This document shows, one piece after another, positions 47,923 through 58,156 of a stretch of 64,000 nucleotides of DNA. The first letter of the stretch is position 1. Each line of letters opens with the position of its first letter. The DNA is from Mycolicibacterium aromaticivorans JS19b1 = JCM 16368. Lineage in GTDB: Bacteria > Actinomycetota > Actinomycetes > Mycobacteriales > Mycobacteriaceae. The stretch covers positions 62,001 through 126,000 of the forward strand of contig NZ_JALN02000001.1 in assembly GCF_000559085.1 (NCBI RefSeq), read 5' to 3'. The notes under the pieces were generated by a model. The model was not told the origin of the DNA, did no database searches, and was given only the letters and a program-made list of their open reading frames with translations. A program made the position numbers and the translations under genes.

Positions 47923-47930
47923 AGTATAGG
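47923..47930. promoter_or_regulatory. Two overlapping divergent -10 boxes
   Basis: On the minus strand TATACT (47923-47928) precedes the membrane protein ATG by six bases. On the plus strand TATAGG (47925-47930) precedes the pyruvyl transferase GTG by ten bases. Only 24 bases separate the two start codons, so polymerase can probably use one promoter at a time. Confidence 0.55.
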
Positions 47931-47940
47931 GTCGGTTCGC

Positions 47941-48975
47941 GTGAGCCAAGATGCGACGGTCGCCTATCTGGGCTTCCACGACAAGGACAATCTCGGCGAC
48001 GACGCGATCTACGACGCGGTCAAATCCCAGCTGCCCGGGGTCACGTTCAACGACATTCCGCGGCTGGCGCACGAATTCGTCTTCCCGCTCGGCGCCGCCC
48101 TGCACCGGGCTCGTACCCCCAGCACGCTGGTGATGGGCGGCGGGACGCTGGTCGGAGTCCGCTACTTCCGCCTGCTGGCCAGGGCGGGCCTCGCGGTGAC
48201 CAAGAACGACGGCAAGTACGCGATCGGCGTCGGGGTGCAGGACCCGGGCTATGCCGGTCGCGGCAGCGGGTCGGGCAACGACGAGCTCACCAAGTGGAAG
48301 CCGATCCTGGCCGATTTCGACTCCGTATCCGTGCGCGGGCCCCGCAGTGTGGAACTGCTGGCCGAGATCGGTGTGGCGGCGCAGGTGACCGGCGACCCGG
48401 CACTGATCCTGCCGCGGCCCGAAGTGCCGGTCGAGGACGGCCTGATCGGGGTCAGCCTCGGCTACGGCGACGACATGTGGGGACATGACCCCGCCGGGGT
48501 CGCTGAGCAGGTCGCGATCGCGGTGCGAGAACTGGCGAGCCGGGGCCATCGGTTTGTCGGCATTCTGATGAATCCCGACGACCGCACGTGGCTGGAGGTG
48601 GCGCTCCGGGACGTGTCCACCGACATCCTGCTACCACCCGACGCCGAGGCGGGCGCACGGGAGTTCGCCCGGTGCTCGGCGGCCATCGTGTGCCGGCTGC
48701 ACGCCGGCATCTTGGCCGCACTGTCCGATACCCCGGTGGTTTCCCTTGAGTACCAACCGAAGTGCCGCGATTTCGCATTGTCCATCGACGACGCCGCTTC
48801 ACTGATCCGCACCGACGAGGTGACCGGCGCCGGCATCGTCGACCGGGTTCTGGAGTCGCTGGCCGACTCACGCGCCATCCGGGCCAACAAACGCGCCGCC
48901 GTCGACCGGCTACGCACCCAACTGGACTCCGAGTACAGCGCGCTGCGCCGTCAGCTCGGCGTCGCGGGCGTCTGA
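47941..48975 (+). CDS. Polysaccharide pyruvyl transferase family protein
   Basis: A 344-aa protein of the CsaB/PS_pyruv_trans family, which adds pyruvate ketals to glycans. The N-terminal GFHDKDNLGDDAIYDAV is the family N-x-GD motif. MGGGTLVG near residue 63, SVRGPRSVELL near residue 130 and CRLHAGILAAL near residue 253 are other conserved blocks. GTG at 47941 is the first codon after the promoter. The acceptor is unknown. Its 3' end overlaps the convergent rarD by 25 bases. Confidence 0.82.
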   Translation: MSQDATVAYLGFHDKDNLGDDAIYDAVKSQLPGVTFNDIPRLAHEFVFPLGAALHRARTPSTLVMGGGTLVGVRYFRLLARAGLAVTKNDGKYAIGVGVQDPGYAGRGSGSGNDELTKWKPILADFDSVSVRGPRSVELLAEIGVAAQVTGDPALILPRPEVPVEDGLIGVSLGYGDDMWGHDPAGVAEQVAIAVRELASRGHRFVGILMNPDDRTWLEVALRDVSTDILLPPDAEAGAREFARCSAAIVCRLHAGILAALSDTPVVSLEYQPKCRDFALSIDDAASLIRTDEVTGAGIVDRVLESLADSRAIRANKRAAVDRLRTQLDSEYSALRRQLGVAGV

Positions 48976-49853
48976 CGGGCGCGCCGCAGCGCGTCGCCGC
49001 TGAACACCAGCAGCGCCAGCCAGATCAGCGCGAAACCGGCCCAGCGGGCCGGCGGCATCGGCTCGTGCGCCACCAGCACGCCCCACGTCATCTGCATAGC
49101 CGGATTCAGGTACATGAGCAGTCCGAGGGTGACCAGCGGCAGGCGCTGGGCGGCGGCGGCGAACAGCAGCAGCGGGATCGCGGTGATCGGCCCGGACAGG
49201 ACCATCAGCGCCAGGTGACCCGGCCCGTTGCTGGCGAACTGGCCGTGCCCACTGAGCTGCAGCACGACGATGTACGCGATGGCGAATGGCGCGGCGATCG
49301 CGGCCTCCACACCCACGCTGACCCGCGGATCGGTGGGAACCACCTTCTTGACCACACCGTAGAGACCGAACGTCGAGGCCAGCCCGAGCGCGATGATCGG
49401 CGGCCCACCGACCTCGACGCCGAGCAGGATCACCGCGGCCAGCGCGATCAGCACGGCCACCACCTGAGCCCGGTTGAGCCGTTCCCGGAAGATCAGCACC
49501 CCGAGCAGAACGCTGATCAGCGGATTGATGAAGTAACCGAGCGCGGCGTCGACGACGTGGCCGTTGCTGACCGCGAAGATGAAGATGACCCAGTTGGCCG
49601 ACACCAGCGCCGAGGCACACAGCAACAGCAGCCAGGTACGTCCGGTGATGGACCGCAGGTGGGACAGCTTGCGCATGGCGACCACCACACCGGCCATCAG
49701 AACCAGCGTCCAGACCACCCGGTGCGCCAGAACCTCCAGCGCCCCAGCCGGTTTCAGCAGCGGGAAGAACGCCGGGAACAGGCCCCAGGACCCGTAGGCA
49801 CCGATGCCGTAGAGCAGACCGCCGGTCTTGGTGTCCTGTTTGGGGACCGTCAC
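48951..49853 (-). CDS. rarD: EamA/RarD-family transporter
   Basis: A 300-aa ten-helix DMT-superfamily protein. [22 protein letters not shown] at the N-terminus and [22 protein letters not shown] near residue 90 are characteristic of RarD. GTG at 49853 overlaps the rluD stop (GTGA), which decides the start over a form reaching 49970. The transported compound is unknown, though RarD relatives are linked to chloramphenicol tolerance. Confidence 0.85.
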   Translation of the reverse strand: MTVPKQDTKTGGLLYGIGAYGSWGLFPAFFPLLKPAGALEVLAHRVVWTLVLMAGVVVAMRKLSHLRSITGRTWLLLLCASALVSANWVIFIFAVSNGHVVDAALGYFINPLISVLLGVLIFRERLNRAQVVAVLIALAAVILLGVEVGGPPIIALGLASTFGLYGVVKKVVPTDPRVSVGVEAAIAAPFAIAYIVVLQLSGHGQFASNGPGHLALMVLSGPITAIPLLLFAAAAQRLPLVTLGLLMYLNPAMQMTWGVLVAHEPMPPARWAGFALIWLALLVFSGDALRRARQTPATPS

Positions 49854-50776
49854 GATTCGCCGCGCAGCACATCCAATGCGTGCTGCAGGTCGGCCGGGTA
49901 GGGCGCGGTGACCTCGAAGTGCCTGCCGTCGGCGGGATGGGCGAACGCCAGGGAACGGGCGTGCAGCCACTGCCGTTCCAGGCCGAGCCGCTTGGCCAGC
50001 ACCGGGTCGGCGCCGTAGGTCAGATCACCGGCGCAGGGGTGGTGCAGCGCGGCGAAGTGCACCCGGATCTGGTGCGTGCGACCGGTTTCCAGATGGATAT
50101 CGAGAAGACTTGCGGCCCGGAACATTTCGACGGTGTCGTAGTGGGTGACGCTGTGCCGCCCGGTCTCGGTGACGGCGAACTTCCAGTCGTGGCCGCGATG
50201 CCTGCCGATCGGTGCGTCGATTGTTCCGCTCGACGGATCCGGATGGCCCTGCACCACAGCGTGATAGCGCTTGTCGACGGTGCGCTGCTTGAAAGCCCGC
50301 TTGAGCAGCGTGTAGGCCCGCTCGGACAGCGCGACCACCATGACACCCGAGGTGCCGACGTCGAGCCGATGCACGATGCCCTGCCGCTCGTGGATGCCCG
50401 ACGTGCTGATCCGGAATCCGGCCGCGGCGAGACCGCCCAGCACGGTGGGTCCGTGCCAGCCGACGGTGGCGTGGGCAGCCACCCCCGGCGGTTTGTCTAT
50501 GGCGACGATGTCGGCGTCGGAGTACAGGATCGTCATGCCCTCGATCACTTCGGGCGTGTTCTCCGGCGGCGGCGCTTCCTCCGGGATCTGCACGTGCAGC
50601 CACGCACCGGCCTCGAGACGGTCGGACTTGCCCGCCCGTGCGCCGTCGAGCTCGACGCCGCCGTCTTCGGCGATCGCCGCGGCAGCGGTCCGGGACAGCC
50701 CCAGCAGCCGGGCCAGGCCCGCGTCGACGCGCATGCCGGCCAGCCCCTCGGGGACCGGCATGGACCGTTCGGCCAT
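49850..50776 (-). CDS. rluD: Ribosomal large subunit pseudouridine synthase (RluA/RluD family)
   Basis: A 308-aa pseudouridine synthase. The S4-like domain is at residues 10-70 and the catalytic motif [13 protein letters not shown] is near residue 140 with the active aspartate. [10 protein letters not shown] near residue 222 is also conserved. Same length and neighbours as M. tuberculosis Rv1540. The ATG shares one base with the lspA TGA stop (TGATG), so the two are coupled. Confidence 0.9.
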   Translation of the reverse strand: MAERSMPVPEGLAGMRVDAGLARLLGLSRTAAAAIAEDGGVELDGARAGKSDRLEAGAWLHVQIPEEAPPPENTPEVIEGMTILYSDADIVAIDKPPGVAAHATVGWHGPTVLGGLAAAGFRISTSGIHERQGIVHRLDVGTSGVMVVALSERAYTLLKRAFKQRTVDKRYHAVVQGHPDPSSGTIDAPIGRHRGHDWKFAVTETGRHSVTHYDTVEMFRAASLLDIHLETGRTHQIRVHFAALHHPCAGDLTYGADPVLAKRLGLERQWLHARSLAFAHPADGRHFEVTAPYPADLQHALDVLRGES

Positions 50777-51330
50777 CAGGCCGTCTCGGCCTTGTCGTCG
50801 CTGGCGGCCGGCTCGGACGTGCGGCGACCCGCGGTGTCGAAGTCGTAGCCGAACAGCGAGAGCCCTACCAGCAGGATGGCCCCGCCGACCACCGCCGGAT
50901 CGGCCACGTTGAACACCGGCCACCAGCCGATGGAGAGGAAGTCGACGACGTGCCCGCGCAGCGGGCCGGGCGAGCGGAAGAACCGGTCGACCAGGTTCCC
51001 CAGCGCGCCGCCCAGGATCATTCCGAGGCCAACCGCCCACCACGGCGACACCAGACGCCGGCCCATCCAGAAGATCCCGATCACCACACCGGTGGCGACC
51101 AGCGTCAACACCCAGGTGTAACCGGTGGCCATCGAGAAGGCCGCGCCCGAGTTGCGCACCAGCGTCCAGGTGACGGTGTCGCCGATGATCGACACCGGCT
51201 GGCCCGGCGTCAGCCACCGCACGGCCAGCACCTTGGTGATCACGTCGAGCGCCAGCACCACACCCGCCACCGACAGCAGCAGCCGCAGCCGACGTGGTGT
51301 CTTGGCGCTGTCCTTGGATTCGTCGGTCAC
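50776..51330 (-). CDS. lspA: Lipoprotein signal peptidase (signal peptidase II)
   Basis: LspA (184 aa) cleaves prolipoproteins in the membrane. Four helices are visible. The catalytic aspartates are in [11 protein letters not shown] near residue 117 and FNVADPAVV near residue 143; [10 protein letters not shown] near residue 63 is also conserved. The GTG start is within family length. It would process lipoproteins such as the esterase encoded at 39817. Divergent from ansA across 28 bases. Confidence 0.93.
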   Translation of the reverse strand: MTDESKDSAKTPRRLRLLLSVAGVVLALDVITKVLAVRWLTPGQPVSIIGDTVTWTLVRNSGAAFSMATGYTWVLTLVATGVVIGIFWMGRRLVSPWWAVGLGMILGGALGNLVDRFFRSPGPLRGHVVDFLSIGWWPVFNVADPAVVGGAILLVGLSLFGYDFDTAGRRTSEPAASDDKAETA

Positions 51331-51345
51331 TCCCCCATCATTCCC

Positions 51346-51351
51346 TAGTCT
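51346..51351 (+). promoter_or_regulatory. -10 box of leaderless ansA transcript
   Basis: TAGTCT ends seven bases before the ansA ATG at 51359; there is no ribosome site. Confidence 0.5.
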
Positions 51352-51358
51352 GTTGGGC

Positions 51359-52276
51359 ATGCCCCGACTCGTCGTCGTTACCACCGGCGGGACGATCGCC
51401 ACCAGCGCGGACGACGAGGGCGTCCTGCGACCGGTGCACGGTGGCGCCGAGCTGGTCGCCGGGCACGATGCGCAGGTGATCGACCTGTTCACCCTGGACA
51501 GCTCGCAGCTGACGCCGGCCGAGTGGGTGCGGATTTCCGACGCCGTCACCGCGGCCGCCACCGGGGCCGACGGCGTCGTCGTCACGCACGGCACCGATTC
51601 GATGGAAGAGACCGCCTTATGGCTGGAGCTGACCTACGCCGGTGACGCGCCGGTGGTCGTCACCGGCGCCGCCCGGTCGGCTGACGCCCCCGACGCCGAC
51701 GGACCGGCCAACCTGCGCGACGCCCTCGCGGTGGCGGCCGGCCCGCGCGCCCGTGGCCGGGGCGTGCTGATCTGCTTCGCCGGATGGGTGCGCCCGGCGC
51801 TGGGCACCACCAAGGTGGGCGGCCCAGATCTGTTCGGGGGCGCCGCGCCGGTGGGCCGGGTCCGCGAGGGGACAGTCGAGTGGACCGGCGATGCGCGGCG
51901 GGCCTACCTCGGCCCGGTAGCCGGGGCGGCACGGGTCGACATCGTGGCTGCCTATCCCGGCGCCGACGGCACCGCGATCGACGCGTTCGTCGACGCGGGC
52001 GCCGCTGGTCTGGTGATCGAGGCGATGGGGGCAGGCAACGCCGGAGCCCCGATCATCGAGGCGGTGCGCCGGGCCTGCGCCCGCGGCGTTGCCGTGGCGG
52101 TCACCACCCGGGTGCCCGGGGGGCCGACGGCGGCGGCCTACGGGCCGGGCCACGACCTGGTCCGCGCCGGAGCTGTGCTGGTTCCGCACGTGCGCAGCAG
52201 TCAGGCCCGGGTGCTGATGATGGCCGGGTTGAGCGCGGGGCTACCCGTGGTCGACGTCATCGCCCGCTGGGGCTGA
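51359..52276 (+). CDS. ansA: L-asparaginase
   Basis: A 305-aa asparaginase that releases ammonia from asparagine. Both threonine motifs are clear: [12 protein letters not shown] at residues 7-18 and [11 protein letters not shown] near residue 80. The start is the ATG seven bases after a -10 box. Located as in M. tuberculosis (Rv1538c) next to lspA and dinX. The 3' end overlaps the convergent dinB by 36 bases. Confidence 0.93.
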   Translation: MPRLVVVTTGGTIATSADDEGVLRPVHGGAELVAGHDAQVIDLFTLDSSQLTPAEWVRISDAVTAAATGADGVVVTHGTDSMEETALWLELTYAGDAPVVVTGAARSADAPDADGPANLRDALAVAAGPRARGRGVLICFAGWVRPALGTTKVGGPDLFGGAAPVGRVREGTVEWTGDARRAYLGPVAGAARVDIVAAYPGADGTAIDAFVDAGAAGLVIEAMGAGNAGAPIIEAVRRACARGVAVAVTTRVPGGPTAAAYGPGHDLVRAGAVLVPHVRSSQARVLMMAGLSAGLPVVDVIARWG

Positions 52277-53629
52277 GGCGCGGCTTTCCAGACCGCTGAC
52301 GTACTCCGCCCAGTCCAGGCTGTCGACCGGGTTGGCTTTGACCAGGTCCGGTTCGTCGATGGCGAACGTCCGCATCACCCCGGGCCCGCTGCCGCGCGTT
52401 TCGAAGCGAACGCTGACCACGCCGTGGCCGGCGCCCTGTACCCAGCCGTGGCCGAGGTCCCGATGACCGACGTCGTCACCGATGCGCCAGCCTCCGGCTT
52501 CCGGCATTGCCACCGGCATCGGCGCCTGGGTGTCCGGCGCCTCGGCGACCTCGGCCTCCACCTGCTCGAGATCGGGGAACAGCGACTCCTGGCGGACGTC
52601 GGACAGGCCCGAAAAGCCAACGCCCAGAAGGCGGATGGGGCCGATGTCCCGGGGATCGAGGAGTAGCCGGTAGGCGGTGGCGGTCAGCGTGCCGACGTTG
52701 CCGGTGGCGTACGGCAGCGTTGCCGAGCGGGTGAGGGTGCTCATGTCGGACCGCTTGAGCTTGACCGTGACCGTGCGGGCGCCGCGACCGTCTCGCTGCA
52801 GTCGCTGGTGGGCGTGCTCGGCGATCGGGCCGATGGCGTCACGCAGCTGCTCGATGGTGGTGAGGTCGGCGGGGAAGGTCGACTCGGCGCTGATCTGCTT
52901 GGCCTCGGCGCGTTCGGCCACCGGGCGGTCGTCGATGCCGCGGGCCAGGCGGTGCAACGCGGGACCGACGGTGGCACCGAGGATGCTGGCGGCCTCGGCG
53001 TCGGTCAGCGCGGCCAGCTGGCCGATCGTGTCGATGCCGAGCCGGTGCAGCTTATCCTCGGCGACCGGGCCGATCCCCCACAACCGGCGTACCGGCAAGC
53101 CGTCGAGCAGGGTGCGCTCCTCGTCGCGGCGGACCACGCGAAACCCGTCGGGCTTGGCCAGGTCCGAGGCGATCTTGGCGATCTGCTTGCCCGACCCGGC
53201 CCCGACCGAGGCCACCAGGCCGGTCTCTTCGCGGACCCGGCGGCGCAGCAGTACGGCGAACTCCTCGACGTCCGCGGCGCTGGCCCCAGCCAGTTCGATC
53301 GGCTCACCGAACGCCTCGTCGAACGACAGCTGCTCGAGGACGGGCACCATGGCACGCACCGTGTCAAGCACCCGCCGACTGGCCACCCCGTAGACCACGC
53401 CTCGCGGCGGCAGCACCACCGCTGCGGCGCCGACCATCCGCCGCGCCTGGTGCATCGGCATCGCCGAGCGGGCGCCGAACACCCGCGCCTCATAACTGGC
53501 GCCGGCCACCACACCGCGGCCGCCGAGCCCGCCGACCAGGACGGGGCGGCCACGCAGGGTCGGGCGGGTCAGCTGTTCGACGGACGCGAAGAACGCATCC
53601 ATGTCGAAATGTAAGACCCAGCGCTCCAC
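52241..53629 (-). CDS. dinB: DNA polymerase IV (Y family)
   Basis: A 462-aa translesion polymerase (dinX/dinB1 of mycobacteria). Catalytic motifs are [13 protein letters not shown] at residues 7-19 and [10 protein letters not shown] near residue 100. The little-finger domain follows to about residue 355, and a clamp-binding motif QESLFPDL lies near residue 360. A C-terminal extension of about 90 residues (ending DDVDHG) follows. GTG start six bases after TAGCAT (53636-53641), so probably leaderless. Confidence 0.93.
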   Translation of the reverse strand: MERWVLHFDMDAFFASVEQLTRPTLRGRPVLVGGLGGRGVVAGASYEARVFGARSAMPMHQARRMVGAAAVVLPPRGVVYGVASRRVLDTVRAMVPVLEQLSFDEAFGEPIELAGASAADVEEFAVLLRRRVREETGLVASVGAGSGKQIAKIASDLAKPDGFRVVRRDEERTLLDGLPVRRLWGIGPVAEDKLHRLGIDTIGQLAALTDAEAASILGATVGPALHRLARGIDDRPVAERAEAKQISAESTFPADLTTIEQLRDAIGPIAEHAHQRLQRDGRGARTVTVKLKRSDMSTLTRSATLPYATGNVGTLTATAYRLLLDPRDIGPIRLLGVGFSGLSDVRQESLFPDLEQVEAEVAEAPDTQAPMPVAMPEAGGWRIGDDVGHRDLGHGWVQGAGHGVVSVRFETRGSGPGVMRTFAIDEPDLVKANPVDSLDWAEYVSGLESRASAPAGDDVDHG

Positions 53630-53635
53630 GCGTCG

Positions 53636-53641
53636 ATGCTA
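53636..53641 (-). promoter_or_regulatory. -10 box of leaderless dinB transcript
   Basis: TAGCAT on the minus strand ends six bases before the dinB GTG. It lies in the 25-base gap after ileS, so dinB need not depend on ileS readthrough. Confidence 0.45.
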
Positions 53642-53654
53642 TTGGCTGGGTGCG

Positions 53655-56600
53655 TCAGGCCTTGCTGATCGCGACCAGCACCCCGTCGCCGATCTCCACG
53701 GCACCATCCGGCTCACCGAAGTCGAAACTCGTCGCGAGGATCTCGCCGGCGATCAGATCGGTGTGCGCCGCAGCCCAATCCGCCCGTTCGGCGGGCACCG
53801 ACATGACCACCCGAATGCGGTCACTGACGTCCAGACCGCTGGACTTGCGCAGATCCTGCAGTTCACGGATGCGGTCCTTGGCCCAGCCTTCGGCCTCCAA
53901 CTCCGGGGTGAGGGTGCCGTCGAGCACCACCAGGCCGGCACCGTCGGGCAGCGCCGCCGTCCATTCCGGATCGGCGGCCACCAGCTTGGCCGTGAACTCC
54001 TCCGGAAGCAGCACGGCCGGGCCGGCGGTGAGCGTCCCGTCGGCGTTGAGCACATAGTCGCCCGCCTTGACGGCCTTGATCGCCGCCTGGACGTCCTTGC
54101 CGATGCGCGGGCCTGCAGCCCGCGCATTGACCGCGAGCTCGAACCGGCCGTAGGCGGGCACGTCGTCGGTGAGCTCGACGGCCTTGACGTTCAGCTCGTC
54201 GGCGATCAGGTCCGCGAACGGTTCGAGACTCTGCGGATTATCCACGGCAACAGTCAGTTTCGGTAGCGGAAGCCGCACGCGGAGCTTCTTGGCCTTGCGC
54301 AGCGAGGACGCCGTCGAGCAGACGTCGCGCACCTGGTCCATGGCGGCCACCAACGCCGGGTCCGCTGGGACCACGCCAGCCTGCGGCCAGTCGGTCAGAT
54401 GCACCGAGCGCTCGCCGGTCAGACCCCGCCAGATCACCTCGGTGGCCATCGGCAGCAGCGGGGCCGCCAGCCGGGTGGTCACCTCCAGCACGGTGTGCAG
54501 GGTGTCGATGGCGTCCGGATCCTCTTCCCAGAAGCGCGAACGCGACCGGCGCACATACCAGTTCGTCAACGCTTCGGTGAACTGGCGCAGCTGCTCGCAG
54601 GCGCCGGAGATGTCGCAGACGTCCATCGACCCGGTCAGCTGGTCGCGCAACTCGGCGAGCTTGGCCAGGATGTAGCGATCCAGCACGTGGGTCGAATTCG
54701 TGCGCCAGGTACCGACTTTCGGCGCGTAAAGGGCGAGGAAGCTGTAGGCGTTCCACAGCGGGAGCAACACCTGGCGGACACCTTCGCGGATACCCTGCTC
54801 GGTGACGATCAGGTTGCCGCCCCGCAGAATCGGCGACGCCATCAGGAACCAGCGCATCGCGTCGGAGCCGTCGCGGTCGAAGACCTCGTTGACGTCGGGG
54901 TAGTTGCGCAGCGACTTGCTCATCTTCGCGCCGTCGTTGCCGAGCACGATCCCATGTGACACACACGTTTTGAAGGCAGGCCGGTCGAACAGCGCGGTGG
55001 CCAGCACATGCAAGGTGTAGAACCAGCCGCGGGTCTGCCCGATGTACTCCACGATGAAGTCACCGGGGAAATGAGCTTCTTCCCCTCCCGCCGCCCCACC
55101 CAGGAACCAGTCCTCGTTCTCGAACGGGTAGTGCACCTGCGCGTACGGCATCGACCCGGAGTCGAACCACACATCGAAGACGTCCTCGATGCGGCGCATC
55201 GTCGAGTTGCCGGACGGGTCGTCGGGATTGGGCCGGGTCAACTCGTCGATGTACGGCCGGTGCAGATTGTCGGGTCGAACGCCGAAATCACGCTCGAGTT
55301 CGTCGAGGCTGCCGTAGACGTCGATCCGCGGGTACGCCGGGTCATCGGAGACCCACACCGGAATCGGGGTGCCCCAGTACCGGTTTCGCGAGATCGACCA
55401 GTCCCTGGCCCCGGACAGCCACTTGCCGAACTGACCGTCCTTGACGTGCTCGGGATACCAGGTGATCTGCTGATTGAGCTCCACCATCCGGTCGCGGAAC
55501 TCGGTGACCTTCACGAACCACGACGACACCGCCCGGTAGATCAGTGGATTGCGGCAGCGCCAGCAGTGCGGATACGAGTGGTCGTAGGTTTCCTGGCGGA
55601 TCAGTACCGGGGCGTTGACCGCGGCGGATCCGGTGCCGTTCTTGAGATCCCGGATGATCTGCGGGTTGGCGTCGAACACGTGCTGGCCCTGATAGTCGGG
55701 CACACTGGCATCGAAGCGGCCCTTGGAGTCCACCGGCGTCACCGGCGCGATGCCGACGGTGTCGGTGGTGGCCTTGTCATCCTCGCCGTACGCCGGGGCC
55801 ATGTGCACCACCCCGGTGCCGTCCTCGGTGGTGACGAAGTCACCACGAAGCACCTGGAAAGCATTGGCGGAGTTCAGGAAATACGGGAACGGCGGCAGGT
55901 AGTGCAGCCCGAGGAGTTGTTCACCGGTGACGGTGGCGAGCACCTCGGGCTCCTCCCCCAGCTCGCGGGCATAGGCGGCGAGCCGGGCCTGAGCGAGCAC
56001 CAGACGCCGGCCGTCGACCTGCACCACCACGTAGGTGACGTCGGGATTGACCGCGACGGCCTGGTTCGACGGCAGCGTCCAGGGCGTGGTGGTCCAGATC
56101 AGCAGGTAGGCGCCGTCCAGATCGGAGCCGGCCTGGTTGATCCGGAACCCGACGGTGATCGCCGGGTCCTGCCTGCTCTGGTAGACGTCGTCGTCCATGC
56201 GCAGCTCGTGCGACGACAGCGGGGTCTCGTCGTTCCAGCAGTACGGCAGCACCCGCACGCCCTCGTATGCCAGCCCCTTGTCCCACAACTGCTTGAACGC
56301 CCAGATGACAGACTCCATGAACGACAGGTCCAGGGTCTTGTAGTCGTTGTCGAAGTCGACCCAGCGCGCCTGACGCGTGACGTATTCGCGCCACTCACTG
56401 GTGTACTTGAGCACCGAGGCGCGGCAGGCGTCGTTGAACTTCCCGATGCCCATCTCTTCGATCTGGGCTTTGTCGGTGATGCCGAGCTGACGCTGCACCT
56501 CGAGTTCGGCGGGCAGCCCGTGGGTGTCCCAGCCGAACCGGCGCTCCACTTTGTATCCGCGCATCGTCCGGTATCGCGGCACGATGTCTTTGACGTAGCC

Positions 56601-56798
56601 GGTCAGAAGGTGGCCGTAGTGCGGTAGGCCGTTGGCGAACGGCGGACCGTCATAGAAGACGTATTCCTCGGCGCCGTCGCGCTGGGCGATGCTGGCCCGG
56701 AAGGTGTCGTCGGATGCCCAGTAGTCCAGGACATCGAGTTCGAGGGCCGGGAAGCTCGGTGAACCACCAGCCGGCTTCGGGTAGCCATTCTCGGTCAC
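53655..56798 (-). CDS. ileS: Isoleucyl-tRNA synthetase
   Basis: IleS (1047 aa), class I synthetase. The HIGH motif is the PHYGH of [12 protein letters not shown] near residue 60, and KMSKS appears in [13 protein letters not shown] near residue 615. The editing domain is in between, with [11 protein letters not shown] near residue 240. The GTG start ([12 protein letters not shown]) matches the M. tuberculosis start and has AGGAGA about 13 bases upstream. Controlled by a T-box leader at 56830-57015. Confidence 0.96.
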   Translation of the reverse strand: MTENGYPKPAGGSPSFPALELDVLDYWASDDTFRASIAQRDGAEEYVFYDGPPFANGLPHYGHLLTGYVKDIVPRYRTMRGYKVERRFGWDTHGLPAELEVQRQLGITDKAQIEEMGIGKFNDACRASVLKYTSEWREYVTRQARWVDFDNDYKTLDLSFMESVIWAFKQLWDKGLAYEGVRVLPYCWNDETPLSSHELRMDDDVYQSRQDPAITVGFRINQAGSDLDGAYLLIWTTTPWTLPSNQAVAVNPDVTYVVVQVDGRRLVLAQARLAAYARELGEEPEVLATVTGEQLLGLHYLPPFPYFLNSANAFQVLRGDFVTTEDGTGVVHMAPAYGEDDKATTDTVGIAPVTPVDSKGRFDASVPDYQGQHVFDANPQIIRDLKNGTGSAAVNAPVLIRQETYDHSYPHCWRCRNPLIYRAVSSWFVKVTEFRDRMVELNQQITWYPEHVKDGQFGKWLSGARDWSISRNRYWGTPIPVWVSDDPAYPRIDVYGSLDELERDFGVRPDNLHRPYIDELTRPNPDDPSGNSTMRRIEDVFDVWFDSGSMPYAQVHYPFENEDWFLGGAAGGEEAHFPGDFIVEYIGQTRGWFYTLHVLATALFDRPAFKTCVSHGIVLGNDGAKMSKSLRNYPDVNEVFDRDGSDAMRWFLMASPILRGGNLIVTEQGIREGVRQVLLPLWNAYSFLALYAPKVGTWRTNSTHVLDRYILAKLAELRDQLTGSMDVCDISGACEQLRQFTEALTNWYVRRSRSRFWEEDPDAIDTLHTVLEVTTRLAAPLLPMATEVIWRGLTGERSVHLTDWPQAGVVPADPALVAAMDQVRDVCSTASSLRKAKKLRVRLPLPKLTVAVDNPQSLEPFADLIADELNVKAVELTDDVPAYGRFELAVNARAAGPRIGKDVQAAIKAVKAGDYVLNADGTLTAGPAVLLPEEFTAKLVAADPEWTAALPDGAGLVVLDGTLTPELEAEGWAKDRIRELQDLRKSSGLDVSDRIRVVMSVPAERADWAAAHTDLIAGEILATSFDFGEPDGAVEIGDGVLVAISKA

Positions 56799-56829
56799 GG
56801 GTGCGTTCGTCTCCTGTGCCAGGTGTCTG

Positions 56830-57015
56830 GACACGGGGACGACGACGCGCGGAGTGCGCGAGCGCCGCGGTACCACCCCGCTTACGCACGTCGACGTGCG
56901 TCGCTCTTGAGAGGCTGTGACGGGCCCACCCGTTCGGTTCTACTCGGTCGTTCCCGCGCCGCGGCGCGGGCCTTTCTTCCGAAGGCTCCCCGGTGATGGC
57001 CGGATCGGCGCCGTT
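56830..57015 (-). promoter_or_regulatory. ileS T-box riboswitch (translational, Ile-specific)
   Basis: The universally conserved T-box GGTGGTACCGCGG is at 56865-56877. Upstream are a perfect palindrome at 56884-56901 (stem III), an 18-base GC palindrome at 56953-56970 (stem II) and a short stem I containing the specifier ATC at 56995-56997. This is the ultrashort stem I form known from actinobacterial ileS leaders, which senses uncharged isoleucyl-tRNA and exposes the ribosome site instead of stopping transcription. Confidence 0.93.
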
Positions 57016-57021
57016 GGAGGA

Positions 57022-57027
57022 ATTCTA
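57022..57027 (-). promoter_or_regulatory. -10 box of the ileS leader transcript
   Basis: TAGAAT on the minus strand; transcription would start near 57015 and give a leader of about 215 bases. It lies only five bases after the stop of the upstream minus-strand gene, so ileS has its own promoter. Confidence 0.65.
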
Positions 57028-57031
57028 GCCG

Positions 57032-57652
57032 TTAGACGGTGTCGCATATCGGGGTGGCCTCGGACGTCACACTGATCAGCCCGAGACGGAACTGGTTGGC
57101 CAATTCCTCGACCGTGCAGTGATCCAGCCGGCGCGAGTCGTACCACCAGTCCATCTGCACCTCGCCGTCGCAGCGGTAGGCGAGCACGCCCAGCGCCGGA
57201 CCGTCGGCCAGTTGCAGCGGCCCTAGCGACGGCTCCGGAGGCAGCCCGAGGAACGAGAACGCCACGTCGGCCGGCGATGTGCTGAGCCGGGCTGGCGTCA
57301 GCGCGTCGCGAACCTCGGCCAGCAGGTCGTTGGCGTTCAGGCCTCGTTCGTCGGCGCAGCACAGCCGAATGGGCTGCACTGCGGTCAAGCCACTGACCAT
57401 CACGAAACCGACCCCAATGGTTCTGGCGATCGCCCGGCCGAGAGCGGCCAGCAGCACTTCCTCGATGCCGACCAGGGCAGCCTCGACGGCTCCGTCCAGT
57501 TCGGCGGTCAGTTCGTGGGACAGGGGCGCCGACAATCGAACCAAATCTTCTGGTCGAGGCCGGCCGGGAATCTCATCATCGACTACCCGCACATTGCTAG
57601 ACGGGTAGGTCACAGGAGCAACCATGGGATCACCGTAGCGGTCGTGTCCCAT
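57032..57652 (-). CDS. Stand-alone condensation-domain-like fragment protein
   Basis: A 206-aa protein resembling the C-terminal half of a nonribosomal peptide synthetase condensation domain. VAFSFLGLPPEP near residue 133 corresponds to the FNYLG-type strand, and EVQMDWWYDSRRLDHCTVEELANQF near residue 165 to the closing strand and helix. The HHxxxDG catalytic motif and N-terminal half are absent, so it is unlikely to be an active transferase alone. The ATG at 57652 is placed by a TAGGTC box; ATG 57625 is an alternative. Role unknown. Confidence 0.65.
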   Translation of the reverse strand: MGHDRYGDPMVAPVTYPSSNVRVVDDEIPGRPRPEDLVRLSAPLSHELTAELDGAVEAALVGIEEVLLAALGRAIARTIGVGFVMVSGLTAVQPIRLCCADERGLNANDLLAEVRDALTPARLSTSPADVAFSFLGLPPEPSLGPLQLADGPALGVLAYRCDGEVQMDWWYDSRRLDHCTVEELANQFRLGLISVTSEATPICDTV

Positions 57653-57660
57653 AAATGGGA
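57647..57660. repeat. Perfect inverted repeat at the start of the condensation-like gene
   Basis: TCCCAT-AA-ATGGGA overlaps the predicted start codon of the minus-strand gene and lies about 100 bases upstream of the HTH gene. A third TCCCA follows at 57667-57671. It could be an operator for the HTH protein. Confidence 0.45.
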
Positions 57661-57748
57661 GACCTATCCCAGAAGTGTGACGACGGTGTCAATTAAGTTA
57701 TCAATTTGTCGTATGTAGTCAGCGGTACCCAATACCGGGAGTTCGGGT

Positions 57749-57754
57749 TATTGT
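57749..57754 (+). promoter_or_regulatory. -10 box of leaderless HTH-gene transcript
   Basis: TATTGT ends five bases before the GTG at 57760. The region upstream (57675-57750) is clearly AT-richer than the rest of the window. Confidence 0.45.
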
Positions 57755-57759
57755 GAGGC

Positions 57760-58116
57760 GTGCCCAGGACCGATGAGAACGGACGCCAGCTCAAAACCCT
57801 GCTCGACTACCTCCTCGACGGGGACATCGAGGCCCGAGACATCTACGACGCACTGGGCACCTCCAGCAGCACTTATTACCGGCGGGTGAAGGAGCACGAC
57901 TACCCGAACGCCGAAGAACTGCGCCTGGTGGCCTCTCGATTCGGGCTCAGTTATCCCGATTTGCAAGTGCGGTTTGGACTTATGAGTCGCGAAGAAGTTC
58001 AAGAATATTTCGAATCCTCTCCATTTACGTTGGCGACAATTAATACCGCCACCGCCACGCGTAATAACGTGAAATTCTCAGAATTGAAGCCTCGACTCGA
58101 CGCTCCTCCGCTGTAG
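57760..58116 (+). CDS. Small HTH (XRE-like) DNA-binding protein
   Basis: A 118-aa protein with a helix-turn-helix at about residues 10-60 (LLDGDIEARDIYDALGTSSS then TYYRRVKEHDYPNAEELRLVA) that resembles Cro/C1-type repressors, and a short C-terminal tail. I do not recognise a named family. Codons and flanks in the 3' half are AT-richer than the neighbours, a sign of transfer. It precedes a seven-helix membrane protein by 40 bases on the same strand. Regulator of that gene or of the divergent condensation-like gene is likely. Confidence 0.7.
   Translation: MPRTDENGRQLKTLLDYLLDGDIEARDIYDALGTSSSTYYRRVKEHDYPNAEELRLVASRFGLSYPDLQVRFGLMSREEVQEYFESSPFTLATINTATATRNNVKFSELKPRLDAPPL
58073..58085. repeat. 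Palindrome inside the 3' end of the HTH gene
   Basis: AATTCT-C-AGAATT, perfect, lies about 70 bases upstream of the membrane protein start. TAGTAT at 58114-58119 could be a -10 box downstream of it. Candidate operator; may be coincidental. Confidence 0.35.
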
Positions 58117-58156
58117 TATTTGCTGAAGTTATTCGGGGGCGTAAGGCGACGAAGGC

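Noticed and set aside
55008..56627. Open frame of 539 codons opposite ileS
   Set aside because: Antisense shadow of ileS; no recognisable protein.
57675..57750. Direct repeat TCAATT within the AT-richer stretch before the HTH gene, as an attachment site
   Set aside because: The repeat is only six bases, there is no integrase nearby and no second copy at the other end of the cassette.
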